From positions 124,001 to 188,000 of the forward strand of contig WION01000033.1 in assembly GCA_015039365.1 (NCBI GenBank): a stretch of 64,000 bases of DNA, written 5' to 3'. The stretch comes from Amanita rubescens. Lineage: Eukaryota > Basidiomycota > Agaricomycetes > Agaricales > Amanitaceae. Shown piece after piece: positions 24,644-37,154 of the stretch. Both the position numbers and the translations under genes were made by a program. The notes beneath the pieces are model-generated. The model was not told the DNA's origin. It ran no database searches and saw nothing but the letters and a program-made list of their open reading frames with translations. How positions within the stretch are numbered: position 1 is the stretch's first letter; the number at the start of each line of letters is the position of its first letter.

Positions 24644-25247
24644 TTTTTTGATCGAACCAGCACTTCTCCGCCTTCAACGACAATTTATGTTTTTTCAACT
24701 TTTCTAAAATCCTATTTACGTGCTTCCGGTGTGTTTCTTCATCCTTGGAATACACCAATATGTCGTCCATATATATCACCACCCATCCCTCTGCTATCTC
24801 TTCTCTAAATATGTCATTCATCATGGTCTGGAAGGTCGCCGGTGAATTTGTGAGTCCGAAGAACATCACCAACGGTTCGAATAACCCTCTGTTCGTCCTG
24901 AATGCCGCCTTCCATTCATCCCCCTCCTTTATCCTAATATTGTTATTTTTTGATCGAACCAGCACTTCTCCGCCTTCAACGACAATTTATGTTTTTTCAA
25001 CTTTTCTAAAATCCTATTTACGTGCTTCCGGTGTGTTTCTTCATCCTTGGAATACACCAATATGTCGTCCATATATATCACCACCCATCCCTCTGCTATC
25101 TCTTCTCTAAATATGTCATTCATCATGGTCTGGAAGGTCGCCGGTGAATTTGTGAGTCCGAAGAACATCACCAACGGTTCGAATAACCCTCTGTTCGTCC
25201 TGAATGCCGCCTTCCATTCATCCCCCTCCTTTATCCTAATATTGTTA
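24644..25247 (-). repeat. Perfect 302-bp tandem duplication inside reverse transcriptase
   Basis: Positions 24644-24945 and 24946-25247 read as identical copies. The unit covers the RT segment from NNIRIKEGDEWKAAFRTN through the YMDD active site to KAEKCWFDQK, so two YMDD boxes are encoded. Since 302 is not a multiple of three, the duplication changes frame. Perfect identity means a very recent slip or template jump, or an assembly artefact. Confidence 0.9.
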
Positions 25248-26598
25248 TAACCCCATCTTATGTCCATCTTCGAAAATACCTTGGCGTGACTAAGTTGATC
25301 TACTAACTCCGATATGAGTGGTAACGGGTATCGGTTTTTGATTGTCATCTCGTTGAGTTTTCGATAATCCTGTACCGGCCTTAGTTTCCCATCCTTCTTT
25401 TTGATGAAGAAGAACGGTGACGCCATTGGAGATTTACTCGTTCTTATTCTTCCCGTCTCTAAATTCTCTTTTAGGAATCCGTCTAGCTGTTCCTGCTCCT
25501 CTCGATTCAGTGGGTAGATCTTACAATCCACCGCCTTGGCGCCAGGTACCAGTTCGATCGCGTGGTCCCATCTTCCTCTCTTCGGTAATTCATCAAACGT
25601 CTCCTTATCAAACACTTCTCGGTGACTTAAATAATGAGCGGGGACGATCTTTTTCACGTCACGTTTCACTTGGTTTGCTACCGCTATTTCAGTCGCCGTG
25701 GTTCCGTGTGATCTTATTCCCCATCTTCCGTCCTCTTCCTCTTCGCTCGTTACCGCCAGTAACCTATCTCCCTCTTCCCACTCATGTGTTCCTCCGGTGT
25801 CATTGCCATCCTCAGTGTCTATTGCTTCCTCGCTCTCTCCCTCTATGCGACATGTGCCTGGACAGCGTTTCATAAGGAGTGAGCCTTCCTTCCAGTTGAC
25901 GATCGGGTTATGGTGTTTTAACCAATCGTGTCCCAAGAATACGTCAAGCCTTCCAAGCGCTGATACACCGAATTCGAACACTTCGTAGTGCGTTCCAATC
26001 TGTAGTTTTAACTGTACCATCTCTTTTAACGCTCCTCCCAAGTTAGGCGTGCCGTCAGCGTTGTAGACGGGGATGGGTCGGTCTAGTCATCGCGTATTAA
26101 GGTTGTGTTCTCGTACAAACCTTTCGTTAATACAAGAGCCTGTACATCCTGAGTCGACGAGTACTTCCACCTTGTGTCTTTGGAAGGTGTCTAACGTGGT
26201 AATTGTTCCATTAATCGTCATCTGATTTTTTCCTTTCCCCTGTACGTAGCGTTCTACCTCCTTCAGGTTTCGAAGGTGCCACAGTGCATCCTCTTCTGTC
26301 ATCCCATTCAGGACATTCACCGTCTCCGCTGTTGCTTCTGCTTCTCTCGTCTTATGTACCCATTGTTTCAGACTTTGTACCGCCACCTCTTCGGGTTGTT
26401 CCCATATCCTTCTCACCATCCACGGTCCTTTCCACATCGTCAGTCTATCTTTTTTTGTCGTTATTTTTTTGTTTCTCCACTTATGTTCCAATCCTCTGAG
26501 TTCGTACATAATGCATTCGATATTCAACTTCGAATCTTGGTACTTTACATCAGGGATCGTATCATATCGTTCTTCGGTCAGCGCCGTTGGAGGTGCGC

Positions 26599-27987
<1,389 letters not shown>

Positions 27988-28283
27988 TTATACTGTTCGT
28001 TTGGTTCTGGTTCGTTTTCTCCTATGGATCGAATAGGTACGCCTAAACTCGAGCGAATCGTAGTTTTACAAGGTCTGCAACTCTGAGTTTAGCGCAGTCC
28101 CTGCCCTGTCTCGTTAACCCTCGAGTCCGGGTTTATCAATCGGTAGTGGATACGCGCGATGTGCAGCATGAGGAGGTAAATGTATCTGAAGTGGGCTACT
28201 AGCGCTATCAAGCGCAGCAACCGTCGAATGGTTTGCGTGTCCGTTGTAGGCAACAACGAGCAAGCGAGTGTGGTAGTGTGAAG

Positions 28284-28295
28284 AGCCTTACGATT
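28284..28295 (-). promoter_or_regulatory. Self-priming primer-binding site
   Basis: One base inside the 5' LTR, the minus strand reads AATCGTAAGGCT. Its exact 12-base complement, AGCCTTACGATT, lies within the 5' LTR (plus coordinates 28393-28404), about 32 bases after a TATATATA box, where the RNA should begin. This is the arrangement used by Tf1/sushi elements, whose RNA 5' end folds back to prime reverse transcription. There is no obvious tRNA 3'-end match starting TGG. Confidence 0.8.
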
Positions 28296-28296
28296 A

Positions 28297-28555
28297 TGTT
28301 AGGAGGTGATCCTGAACACAACCACTAAGACACTCGAGACCGAAACGCGAATGAGACAATGAGACTTGATTGTGTCTATGGACGACAGAAACAATCGTAA
28401 GGCTAAGGAATACATAGGTAGACGTTAGTATATATACTCTGACTCGTTACACCCACGCCGTCGTTCCGCGGAATCCTTAGGTAAGCGTGGGAACTTTTGG
28501 TAAATAAAAGAAAAGAAAAAGAAAAGAAAAAGATAATAGAATATTGACCGTTACA
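28297..28555 (-). repeat. 5' LTR of the Gypsy element
   Basis: This 259-base LTR holds the element's promoter. On the minus strand it contains a pyrimidine-rich tract (CTTTTTCTTTT), a short inverted repeat around CCACGCTTACC/GGCGTGGG, the TATATATA box and, downstream, the presumed RNA start at AGCCTTACG. It differs from the 3' LTR at one position near 28451. Confidence 0.95.
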
Positions 28556-28560
28556 AACAG
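28556..28560. repeat. Target-site duplication, right copy
   Basis: AACAG follows the right LTR directly and matches 21950-21954. Downstream the recombinase reading frame resumes in phase. Confidence 0.9.
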
Positions 28561-29339
28561 GTGTGACGGTCCCATCTTTCCCTAATGATACTGGCCCACC
28601 CGTCCCTGCCGTCCCAGCCCTTCCTGTGTACATCAATGATCAACAGCCTCGCCCCTATCAGTGGCCACATCAATATGCCAACATACAACCGTCAGCTGCT
28701 GATCCAATCACGCCAACGCATCCACTGACCAACGCATCCAACATGCCACCTGCGCTGCGCCAAATTCTGCCTCGTCTCCCTGCCTTTCCTGACCCACATT
28801 CACACATCAGTCTGCCTCAGATGGCTGGAGGTGCACCCCCAAAGCAACAGCACCGTGCTGTACCGCCAATCCCTGACCTACGCATCGATGATCTTGGAAA
28901 GGGCCCCGATTCGTGGCTAAAAGCGGTACATCAATGGAATGTGGCCGCTTCCTCAGGCGTACTACCCCTCAAGTCATGGCAACCACACTGGTATCAGGGG
29001 GACATGGCGCCGTACTTTGCCTCAAAGCGGTCACAGAGGAGGACCATTGCAGAAGAGTATGCAAGGTGAGTACTCTACTGCATCCCCCACAAACTGTTTT
29101 ACTGCCCAGCGAATGCTGACGTTCTCCTGGCATCCAGGTATGATTCGGACAGGGAGGCGTTCCTCCAGGATTACCCAATGGCCGGAAACATCAAGCGTCT
29201 GCTTAACGCGATTCGCAGTCGCCATCAGAGGCGTCGCACAAGCTGCAATGGGACACCCGAAGAACGGGACGGCCGAGGCCATGCAGCAGGACCGGCACGA
29301 ACAACCAGGACCACTTATCATCATCCTGCACCCTACTAA

Positions 29340-30444
29340 CTGCTAATTATCATCGGCACTCATCAAACACTATTCTATGCCCGTATTTCAGCCCTAATCC
29401 GACAACAAACTACTCGAATCTCGCCTATAAATTCATATATATAGTTCATACTAATCTAGTAAATAAATACAAGTGAATAGTAGCTAGTCAGGTTGTTAAT
29501 AATAATGACAGTTCAACATGAGAATTCCGATAGACGAATATCGAGGAGATAGAACGCGAGTAATTTCATCCATCCCAATCTCTCTTTGTCCCTCTCTTTA
29601 CGCTCTCTTACGCTCTCTTTGTCCCTCAGGAACGGCCTAAATTAAACGAGGAAGGACCCTGGCTCAAACCAAATGAGGAAGGTGCACGTGCCGTCAGCGC
29701 CGACCTTCCCCTTTTGGGCTCCGGACCCTCGCCGCGTATGGGAATGTCTCGATCGCTCCAGCTAAATCATTCCAACTAAGTATGTAGTTAAGCATGGAGT
29801 ATTGGATACTTGGTGCTCACCGGTTTATACTTTGAGTCAGTGTGATCGCATTTATAGGGGCGAGTCTATGGCACCACAGGCACGACCAGCTTACTTTTAG
29901 AACGCGGTGACCTTAGGATAATGCGATCGCGCCGCTGTCAAACTTGAGAACCCCGTTCCCGCGCACGAATCCCAAGGTAGATGGAATGGGCCCGGGAGAG
30001 CATGGGGTGGCGTGGCAATAAGTGTATCACAACGGGGAACCAACTACAGCAATGTCGAACTTCTATTTGGATTCCTTCTCAAGCCTTTCATTCGTACCTT
30101 TCTTGTTAAGCAGCGCCCGGGACGTCGGCATTCGAAGCCGAGCTGCTTATTTTGGCACTCGGAGGCTTGCATACAAATTCCTGAATTCGACGCGCTAAAG
30201 TAGCTGAACTAGTGGGACAGTCGGTTAATAACGTGGGACGGGAGAGCTGACACTAGGTTTTTCTCTTGATGTCAGAACTACTACTAGTACTAGTCTCAAT
30301 GAAGTTGTTTGTTTCTGTTGTTGAATTCAATTTCGTTCGCTTTGATCTGCTGAGTGATCGGGAAATTAAAAAAGTCCTTCCCTTTCCAATTCATTATTTA
30401 TATAACGCTGCTTTGAACCGTCTTTCAACCTATCCTGAAAAAAA
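29340..30444. other. Region between the recombinase and DMT transporter A
   Basis: No gene is recognised. The right end of the XPG/recombinase module should lie here but could not be defined. A 57-base sequence at 29792-29848 recurs inverted at 38312-38368. The last ~100 bases resemble the stretch before DMT transporter B, marking the start of the segmental duplication. Confidence 0.5.
29792..29848 (+). repeat. 57-bp repeat, inverted partner at 38312-38368
   Basis: The sequence beginning GCATGGAGTATTGGAT matches the reverse complement of 38312-38368 at 53 of 57 positions by eye. Each copy lies a few hundred bases before a DMT transporter, but in opposite orientation. It is either a small dispersed element or a remnant of an inversion linked to the duplication. 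Confidence 0.7.
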
Positions 30445-31927
30445 ATGCTGCGAGCTCTCGTTAAGAACAATGCTGGCCTGCTACTGATCGTAGCATCCGA
30501 AGTGTTTTACGCATTCATGCATGCATCAGTCAAAGTTCTTACGAGCAAAGGAGAGTCAGTGATCCCTATTTCGGAGGTGCGGTTCTACGTTCAGTTCATT
30601 AGTTATGTCTCCTTATCATTCTTCCTCAGATTATAGTGCTCAGAATGGTCAGTCTATCGAAAGCATACTCCCTATCGACAACAAACTGAGTAGACCATGA
30701 TGCTGAGGTTGTGACTTACGTTTTCTCCGTGGCATACATGTGAGTTCATCATACCGCACAATTACAACCATTTTTATTGGAGATAAGGTATTGCGCGAAA
30801 ATTGATAATCCTATCCTTGGTCCGCCTGGCGTCCGGCTCTTGCTTCTGTGTCGCGGTTTCTCCGGGTACGTGTTTAATTTAAGCATATTTTCTATCGATA
30901 TCCGCCAATTTGGTTCCAGATTCATAGGGATCTTCGGGGTCTACTACGCGCTACAATATCTTTCGCTCTCTGACTCCATCGTCCTTACCTTCCTCGCACC
31001 TTTGTCTACGGCTATCGCGGGTTCATTCGTCCTCAAAGAAAGATTCAAAAAAGGAGAAGCTCTCGCAGCGAGTTGAGTATATCATCTGTTTTCGACTTGG
31101 GATTTTTTTTACGAATCTTTCGTCCCAGTTATCAGTCTTCTAGGGGTAGTTTTGATCGCGCGACCACCTTTTATCTTTGGTTCTAACAGGCATGATGAAC
31201 AAAAAGGTTTAGCAGTTGAGCATGGCGTGAGGATAGAACACCGAATGATTGCCGTTTGGTGCGTATTCGTCCTACTTTTGAGCGTCTTCAGTCTTAATGT
31301 GTCTCTAGCGTTTCCTTGATTAGTACTCTCGGATTTACCAGCGCCTGTATGTACCAACACCATCCTAAAGATTTCATTGACGTCCCTACAGTCATCACAA
31401 TCAGAGCGATTGGAAAACGCGCCCATCCCCTCCATAATATGACGTATCTTTCTTTCCTGAGTGTCGTTGTATGTGGTTTGAAGTGAGTTTTTTCATGCCG
31501 TATCATATGCTCTATTTGACCATTAATCAGCATAATCATAACTCGTACTCCTATGGTAGTCCCCACTGAAAGACTATATCTCAGCATGCTTGTGTTAATT
31601 GGCGTCTTCGGTTTTTTTGCTCAAATGCTCATGACCATTGGTTTCCAAATCGAAGCTGCGGGCCGAGCTTCCATGGGGATTTACAGTCAGGTGGTATTCA
31701 CAATGATCCTGGAGCGAATCATATTCGGGACTACACCAGGCCTTTTGTCGATCCTTGGGACATGTTTGATTCTGGGATCTGCGATTTATGTCACGGCGAC
31801 GAAAGCGAGAGGAGACGACACCAGTGTTGATAGGAAGGTTGTATTGCCAGAAGGAGGCCGTGTCGAGGAAGGCCGTGCCTTGTTAAATCCGTATGAGGAC
31901 AACAATAGACAGCGATACGGATGTTGA
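30445..31927 (+). CDS. DMT-superfamily (EamA) transporter A
   Basis: Nine exons (30445-30576, 30630-30647, 30708-30739, 30788-30865, 30920-31071, 31129-31258, 31324-31346, 31392-31482, 31531-31927) give 350 aa in frame. The protein has two EamA repeats and about ten helices. Hallmarks include ISEIIVLRMVVTY, GFIGIFGVYYALQYLSLSD, VLTFLAPLSTAIAGS, ISLLGVVLIARPPF, ITIRAIGKRAHPLHN, GFFAQMLMTIGFQIEAAGRAS and LSILGTCLILGSAIYV. Fungal relatives resemble the SLC35G group; the substrate is unknown. Some donors are weak (GTTGAG, GTCAGT), but splicing follows the same pattern in copy B, which supports the model. A hydrophilic tail rich in Glu follows the last helix. Confidence 0.85.
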
Positions 31928-32744
31928 GAGTTAATCATCCAAACCATCAGCCCAGATGTCGCTGACAGCGATTGTAAAAAGGGGTTTTGAATATGATGTA
32001 ATATTGTACGACCACAAAGAATGGACCTCGCAGTGCGCCTCTTGCTTCTCGCCTTTTCCCCCCCTTTGACCACCGCTGGAGCCCTGAAACCTTAGAGGCC
32101 AACAGCCCTTTGAGCAGTTCCCGGTTGGGGCGCATGTCTACGGTGAATGACTTGCCCCATACCATGACCTAAACGTTTTCTCTGATTTCCAGACGTTTCA
32201 CATTGCCATAGCACCGGTGCCACCACCGATACAGGGTGATGCTGCCATACACCCGCGGCAGCCACTGCATCGAACCTGGACCGTTAGATTCGTCAAGCAA
32301 GGTCGAAAGTTTAAGAAGCTGGGAGACCCCTGTGCGACAAAGGAGACCGGGGCAAATCGTCATTCCGGAAGGCGCTATTAATGACTCTCGTACATCTGGC
32401 ATTCCGGCGGTGATTGAGACCTGCCAGCTAGTCGCAATTTCAAGTTGTCATGTGCACAGCATTAGCTTCACGGGCAACAGAGGAAATAACCCCTGCTTGC
32501 TTTCGGCGAATCAATCAGACAATCCCCGGCGAGTTAGGGGTTGCATAACTTGAAAGCAACCATGGAGACAGGAACCACTGCGTCCATTAAGTCTCAACTT
32601 TGTATCAATAGCGCGAGTCATACGCGTCGAGCTATTCATGAATAGGGTACAGCACCCCGAAACCACGACGCCTGTGAAGGAGATAAAATGAACCATGTTC
32701 TTGCAGACGAACTCCCTGCGAGTTCATAGCACCCCTTGTTTAAC
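31928..32744 (+). promoter_or_regulatory. Intergenic region with promoter of G1 copy 3
   Basis: This region has no gene. It is similar to the DNA before G1 copy 5. An AGATAAAATG..CCATGTTCTTGC block at 32681-32703 lies about 60 bases before the start codon; the same block stands before G1 copies 5 and 9. It is probably the TATA-containing core promoter. Confidence 0.55.
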
Positions 32745-33627
32745 ATGTTCCACATCTCCTTGCTCACTAGCATCCTACTCGCTGCAGCCGCTATTGCTGC
32801 TCCACCACCGACCATTGGCGCTCTCCATAGGTCACGACAGTTTCAGCGTGTCCAGAACAGCGACCTTGCTACAGATTGTACACAGCGCGTAGTCATCAGC
32901 AACAACTGGGCTGGTTCTATCCAGAACAGCACACAGGTGCGTAAAGAAAAATGATTTGGGATCACGGATAGCTTGCTAACTTACCTTCATCGCTACAGGG
33001 TACTTTCACAACTGTCACTGGTACTTTCGTAGTACCGACTCCCAGTGCTCCTGAAGGGTTTTCCGCGATCTGGGTGGGCATTAGTGGCTTCACATGCCAA
33101 TCCGGGGCTCTCCTGCAGACTGGCATTCAGATGAATCTTGCTAACGATGACGTCTCATACCAGGGTAAGTTTGATTCATATTTACGTGAAATCCTCATAG
33201 CAATGGCCTTCTATTAGCTTGGTATGAGTGGTATCCAGCTGGTCCAATTTTCTTTGACAACATTGCCATCAACTCGGGCGACCAAGTCCGGCTTACAGTT
33301 ATGGCAACTTCCACTACAACTGGCAATGTTTTTATTGAGAACATGAGCAACAATCAGACTGTACAGCAAGAACTTAGCTCTACGTTCCCACTTTGCCAAG
33401 AGAGTGCAGAGTGGATTGTCGAAGACTTCGGTTCTGATGAGTCACTTGTGCCCTTCAATAACTTTGGCACTGTGATATTTAAGGGCGCTCTCGCAGTGAC
33501 GGCCGGCGGTGAAATATTAACTCCTGATGGTGCTATCATCAGCCTCATCGAACAAAATGACGTGGTGATCACCTCTGTTGATGAGGGGCTAACTGGAGTT
33601 ACAATTTCGTACAATAAACCCCACTAA
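32745..33627 (+). CDS. G1 family glutamic peptidase, copy 3
   Basis: Exons 32745-32936, 32999-33164 and 33218-33627 give 255 aa. A signal peptide (MFHISLLTSILLAAAAIAAP) is followed by a propeptide with HRSRQFQRVQ, then ISNNWAGSI, VTGTFVVPTPSAPEG, IWVGISGFTC, LLQTG (catalytic Gln), AWYEWYP and AEWIVEDF (catalytic Glu). One difference from the norm is GISGF where most copies have GIDG(D/F): the Asp before the Gly is replaced by Ser. It converges on copy 4; the pair is the duplicated counterpart of copies 5 and 6. Confidence 0.92.
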
Positions 33628-34058
33628 CGGTGTGCTTATGTGGGAGTTTGATGGACTCATAGTTAGTAGCTGTATGTATAACAATACAGAACATTTATAT
33701 GGACGTAGGCCCTTTAGATTTTCAGAGGCAGAAATGCAGAAAAATACCGGAAGAGAAATTTCTTGGGAAAGTCATCAATTAAATATCACGTTCACCGTTC
33801 ACCATTTGTTAGTCTAAGAGTAACTACGGTTGGTATATTGATCAGGCCTAAATTGGTATATCTCCGTGAATTAGTGGAGGTCGAGTGGTAGTAGTTTATG
33901 AGATAAACTAGTGACGAACGAAAATGTAAGGCAGAGTTTGAGATGAGACAGGGCCGCTTTGTACCAGCAAAGCGCATTGATGATGAATAACAATTGGCGC
34001 TCAAGGGACGGACACGTCAAGGGGTGAGGTGTCTCGCTTGATTTGTCCGCGGCAGGGC

Positions 34059-34972
34059 TCAACCTATGTAAGAGATCGTAACGTTTTTTGAATTCGGCGT
34101 CGTGGAGGTAAGGACTGAATCGCTTTGTTGAATATCAACAATATGGGAATCATGAGGTGAGACCGTACTGCCGCTAAACGTTCGAGCAGAGGCGTTGAAG
34201 AAGTTCACAGTGCCAAAATCACAGAAAGGCACCAGCGAGTATGTGCCATCACTATCCTCCTGAGTGTAGTCTTCAACGACCCACTCGGCGCTCTGCCTGC
34301 AAAGCGCGTGCGTAGATGTGGTGTACTGGGATGCAGTCTGACCATTTGATAGGTTCTCGATCACGGCTTTGCCGCTTGTGTCAGAATCAGCAGTGATTGT
34401 GAGCCGGATGGTATCGCCAGCGTTGATAGCAATGTTGCTGAAGTAATATGAGTCATCTGGAAACCATTCGTACCAAGCTAGTGCGGGTGATGGTAAGGAT
34501 TTCTTGCAGGTGCTGAAATATACATACAAAACAACTTACGGAGGTAGGACATGGCGCCGTTATTATAAGCCATGTCGATGCCGGCCTGCCAGAGACCACC
34601 CGAGCAGCCGGTGCCATCAATGCCGACCCACGGCGATGCAGCGCCATATGAATTTGGGGAACTAAGAGTAGGTACCACGAAGGTACCGCTAACAGCGTTG
34701 TAAGTTCTCTACACAAAGATGCAGGTAAGTAACTTTTCGCAAAATCGCGGCGACCACATGCGACATACGTTAGGACTCTGTAACATTGCACCAGCCCAGT
34801 TGGTAGTGTAGTATTCGTGAGATGCGGGGTCAATGGCAAGGTTGTCCCTTTCAATGCGCCGGATGGGTCTGGACCTATGACGACGAGGAACGCGAGACTC
34901 GATGTGGGAAACTGGAGCAGCAAAAGCAACAGTGGCGAGTAGGATGGCAGCGACTTGGGAAATGGCAACCAT
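34059..34972 (-). CDS. G1 family glutamic peptidase, copy 4
   Basis: Minus-strand exons are 34972-34769, 34708-34540 and 34477-34059, giving 263 aa. The signal peptide is MVAISQVAAILLATVAFAAP, followed by a very basic propeptide (RRHRSRPIRRIERD). The core has YTTNWAGAM, VSGTFVVPTLSSPNS, WVGIDGTGC, GLWQAG (catalytic Gln, with a Trp before it instead of Leu), AWYEWFP and AEWVVEDY (catalytic Glu). Exon 2 starts RTYN where other copies have GTF, and is six bases longer. A TATA-like CATATAAAG lies upstream, shared with copy 6. Confidence 0.9.
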
Positions 34973-37154
34973 GTCGAACAGCGGCACTGTGGAACTCGCT
35001 GTCGCGAGCACTTTATATGCGCGAGAGGTCCATATTCTTCCCAGAACACGTCGCGGGTTCAGGGTTGACATATGTGTATGGTCGTTGAGGGGGGGCAGTG
35101 CACGGCGGATTGCTTTACGTACAGTTCCGCCATACGTATGGATAGTCAACCTATTTGGCGCATAATCCGGCGGCGTGGATCCCCTGGAGATGCATCAGTA
35201 GCACGATAATACTTCCGACAGATTCTAGCTAGGCCACCAGAGCCAACACTGGTTGTAGGGTTCCATTACCTTGTAATGAAGTCGATGATATAAGCGTCGG
35301 TGCACTAGCACAGAACAAGCTCGGAATGAAATTAGAAAGCTATATATGATGATACGCATACCGATATAGACTGGTTTCTTGTTTGCGACTCACTATCTGT
35401 AACGAAGAAATTCGCGAGCGCTGTTCGTTTTCAAACGGCGATACGGCATCAAGTCTGCGGGTCATGGAGATAACGGAGCCTATGATTTAACGTTTAAGTC
35501 GCAGGTCTGCACGTTCCGGAACCACAGCACATAATCCTGGTTGTCGAAACGCACTTGTACAGAGTAAATAAACCATAACAACGGTCACAGTAGCGGCTTT
35601 ATACAATGTAAGTCGCTGTACCGTTTATAAAATAGAACCTGGCACTCTATTACAAAATGAGCAAACCACTTGGGATAAGAGGTTGAGTGTGATTAAGTGG
35701 CTGGTAGCTGAAGTGTCGTTTCGTGGGCGCAAAATGGCATAACACTAGTGACGTGGAAAGCTTGCTACTGACTTGAGACTAAGAGCGATTTGGAAAGAGG
35801 TTGAATTGTGACGTACAGAATCCCAGGCTACGTCAAGACTCGGTAAGCCTTGTTTTCATCGCGAGATTCACGAAAAGATCCAATAAAAATATCATAATCT
35901 TGACGTCTGTCGATGTGTTATAATCGGGTGCACCAATAGTATAGAGTCTATAAAACATCAAGGCCCCATTTGGGTGGTGGATCGACTCCAGGCGTGGATC
36001 AAGGATGTTGGCAGCCTGAATGAAGGATGGATCTGAGGCCTGCGAAAGAGGATCAGTCAACTTGTCAAGTCATATATAGAAAGGGATGAGCGCACCTTGG
36101 TAAGTGCTGGACTCCTCTGTCCGTCTCCGTCGTTTTCCACTCGTGCGCCGTATAGCTCGAACAGCCCGCATAGTTAGGACGCCATATGGTCGACACATTC
36201 ATCAAGGATAACGTGAGGGGGTATTCAGAGCCTGAGCATGTCAAGGTGATGGTCAACGAAACAGGGCAAACGGCACAGCGTATACGTATCCAAGGTATCG
36301 TCGTTGGGGAATCTATTACAGGACCTGGTAGTATTCATCCCACAGAGAGACATGTAGCACGTTGCGCGCGCGCCAGTGAACGGCATCCCATGCTAATCGA
36401 TTGAAATCTAAAAACTTCGTATGGTGAGATAGGGAGCAGCGAAAGCTCACATTCCCGCTACGTAAGTAGTGGGTTCAGTCCGACGAACCTGCGAGCCTTT
36501 GCAGTCACATGACATCGTGGGAGTTACCAAAGTTACGGTAACGACGCCCTAAAGAGTAGCATCCGCATCCTCACGATCAGCACATTCCTTAACCGGCGTC
36601 GTCCGACCCCCTCTTGAACAATCGACGAGCAGCATCCGCGTCGCGCGACGCTTGTGTCACGGCTATTCATCAATGCGCGTTTTCCTGTCCGCTTGCCTCT
36701 TTATGATCAGCACACAATGATATCCCCCGTTCCTCCTTTCTGCTCTCTTATCGACATCGATCTTGCGGTGGGACCGTAGTTCTTCCCAGCCCCGCAAACA
36801 TCAGAGGCGTTGATGGTCATGGAAGTCTCGTTCACTGTGATGAGAACGTTGAAGGATGGCGTCAAACACTTCGAAAACATGTCGCTCTTTGTTTTGGAGA
36901 TAGGTCACCCCAAGCCACGCTCCATACGTGACTACCGCTTTTTTCCGTGTGGCTCCATATATGCCTACCGTATCCGCTCCCCTTTCCCTTGTCGAAAAGG
37001 TCGATTACCTCCTTTTTGCGATATTGTTTAAATTGTTGCCATAGGTGAGGCAGACTGAGAGAAATCATGGCCAATACTTGGATTGTCGCTCACAACCCTG
37101 TTGTTTCAAAGGTTACCTCTCTACACGAGAGGATGAAGAGAAAGCAGCCCGACA
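34973..37154. other. Unique spacer between the duplicated blocks
   Basis: Apart from a doubtful minus-strand gene near 35833-36230, nothing is recognised. Short frames on both strands lack motifs. The left part is the promoter of the minus-strand G1 copy 4. Confidence 0.4.
35833..36235 (-). CDS. Doubtful hypothetical gene (two exons seen)
   Basis: Two minus-strand frames, about 36235-36103 (LTCSGSEYPLTLSLMNVSTIW..TAHEWKTTETDRGVQHLP) and 36039-35833 (LSQASDPSFIQAANILDPRLESIHHPNGALMFYRLYTIGA..), look more protein-like than their surroundings and may be joined across an intron near 36102-36040. No start codon region or known domain was found, so limits and even coding status are uncertain. Confidence 0.25.

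Larger units (their letters stand above)
30392..35100. repeat. Segmental duplication, copy A
   Basis: This block has the order DMT transporter (+), G1 peptidase (+), G1 peptidase (-), and repeats with the same order and similar spacing at about 38450-43770. Similarity extends into intergenic DNA, such as the stretch after the transporter stop and the AGATAAAA promoter region. Boundaries are approximate. Confidence 0.8.

Noticed and set aside
30445..31327. Transporter A as a pseudogene, because many short frames end in stops
   Set aside because: Nine exons with GT..AG introns join to 1053 bases in frame, and the same splice pattern works in copy B.
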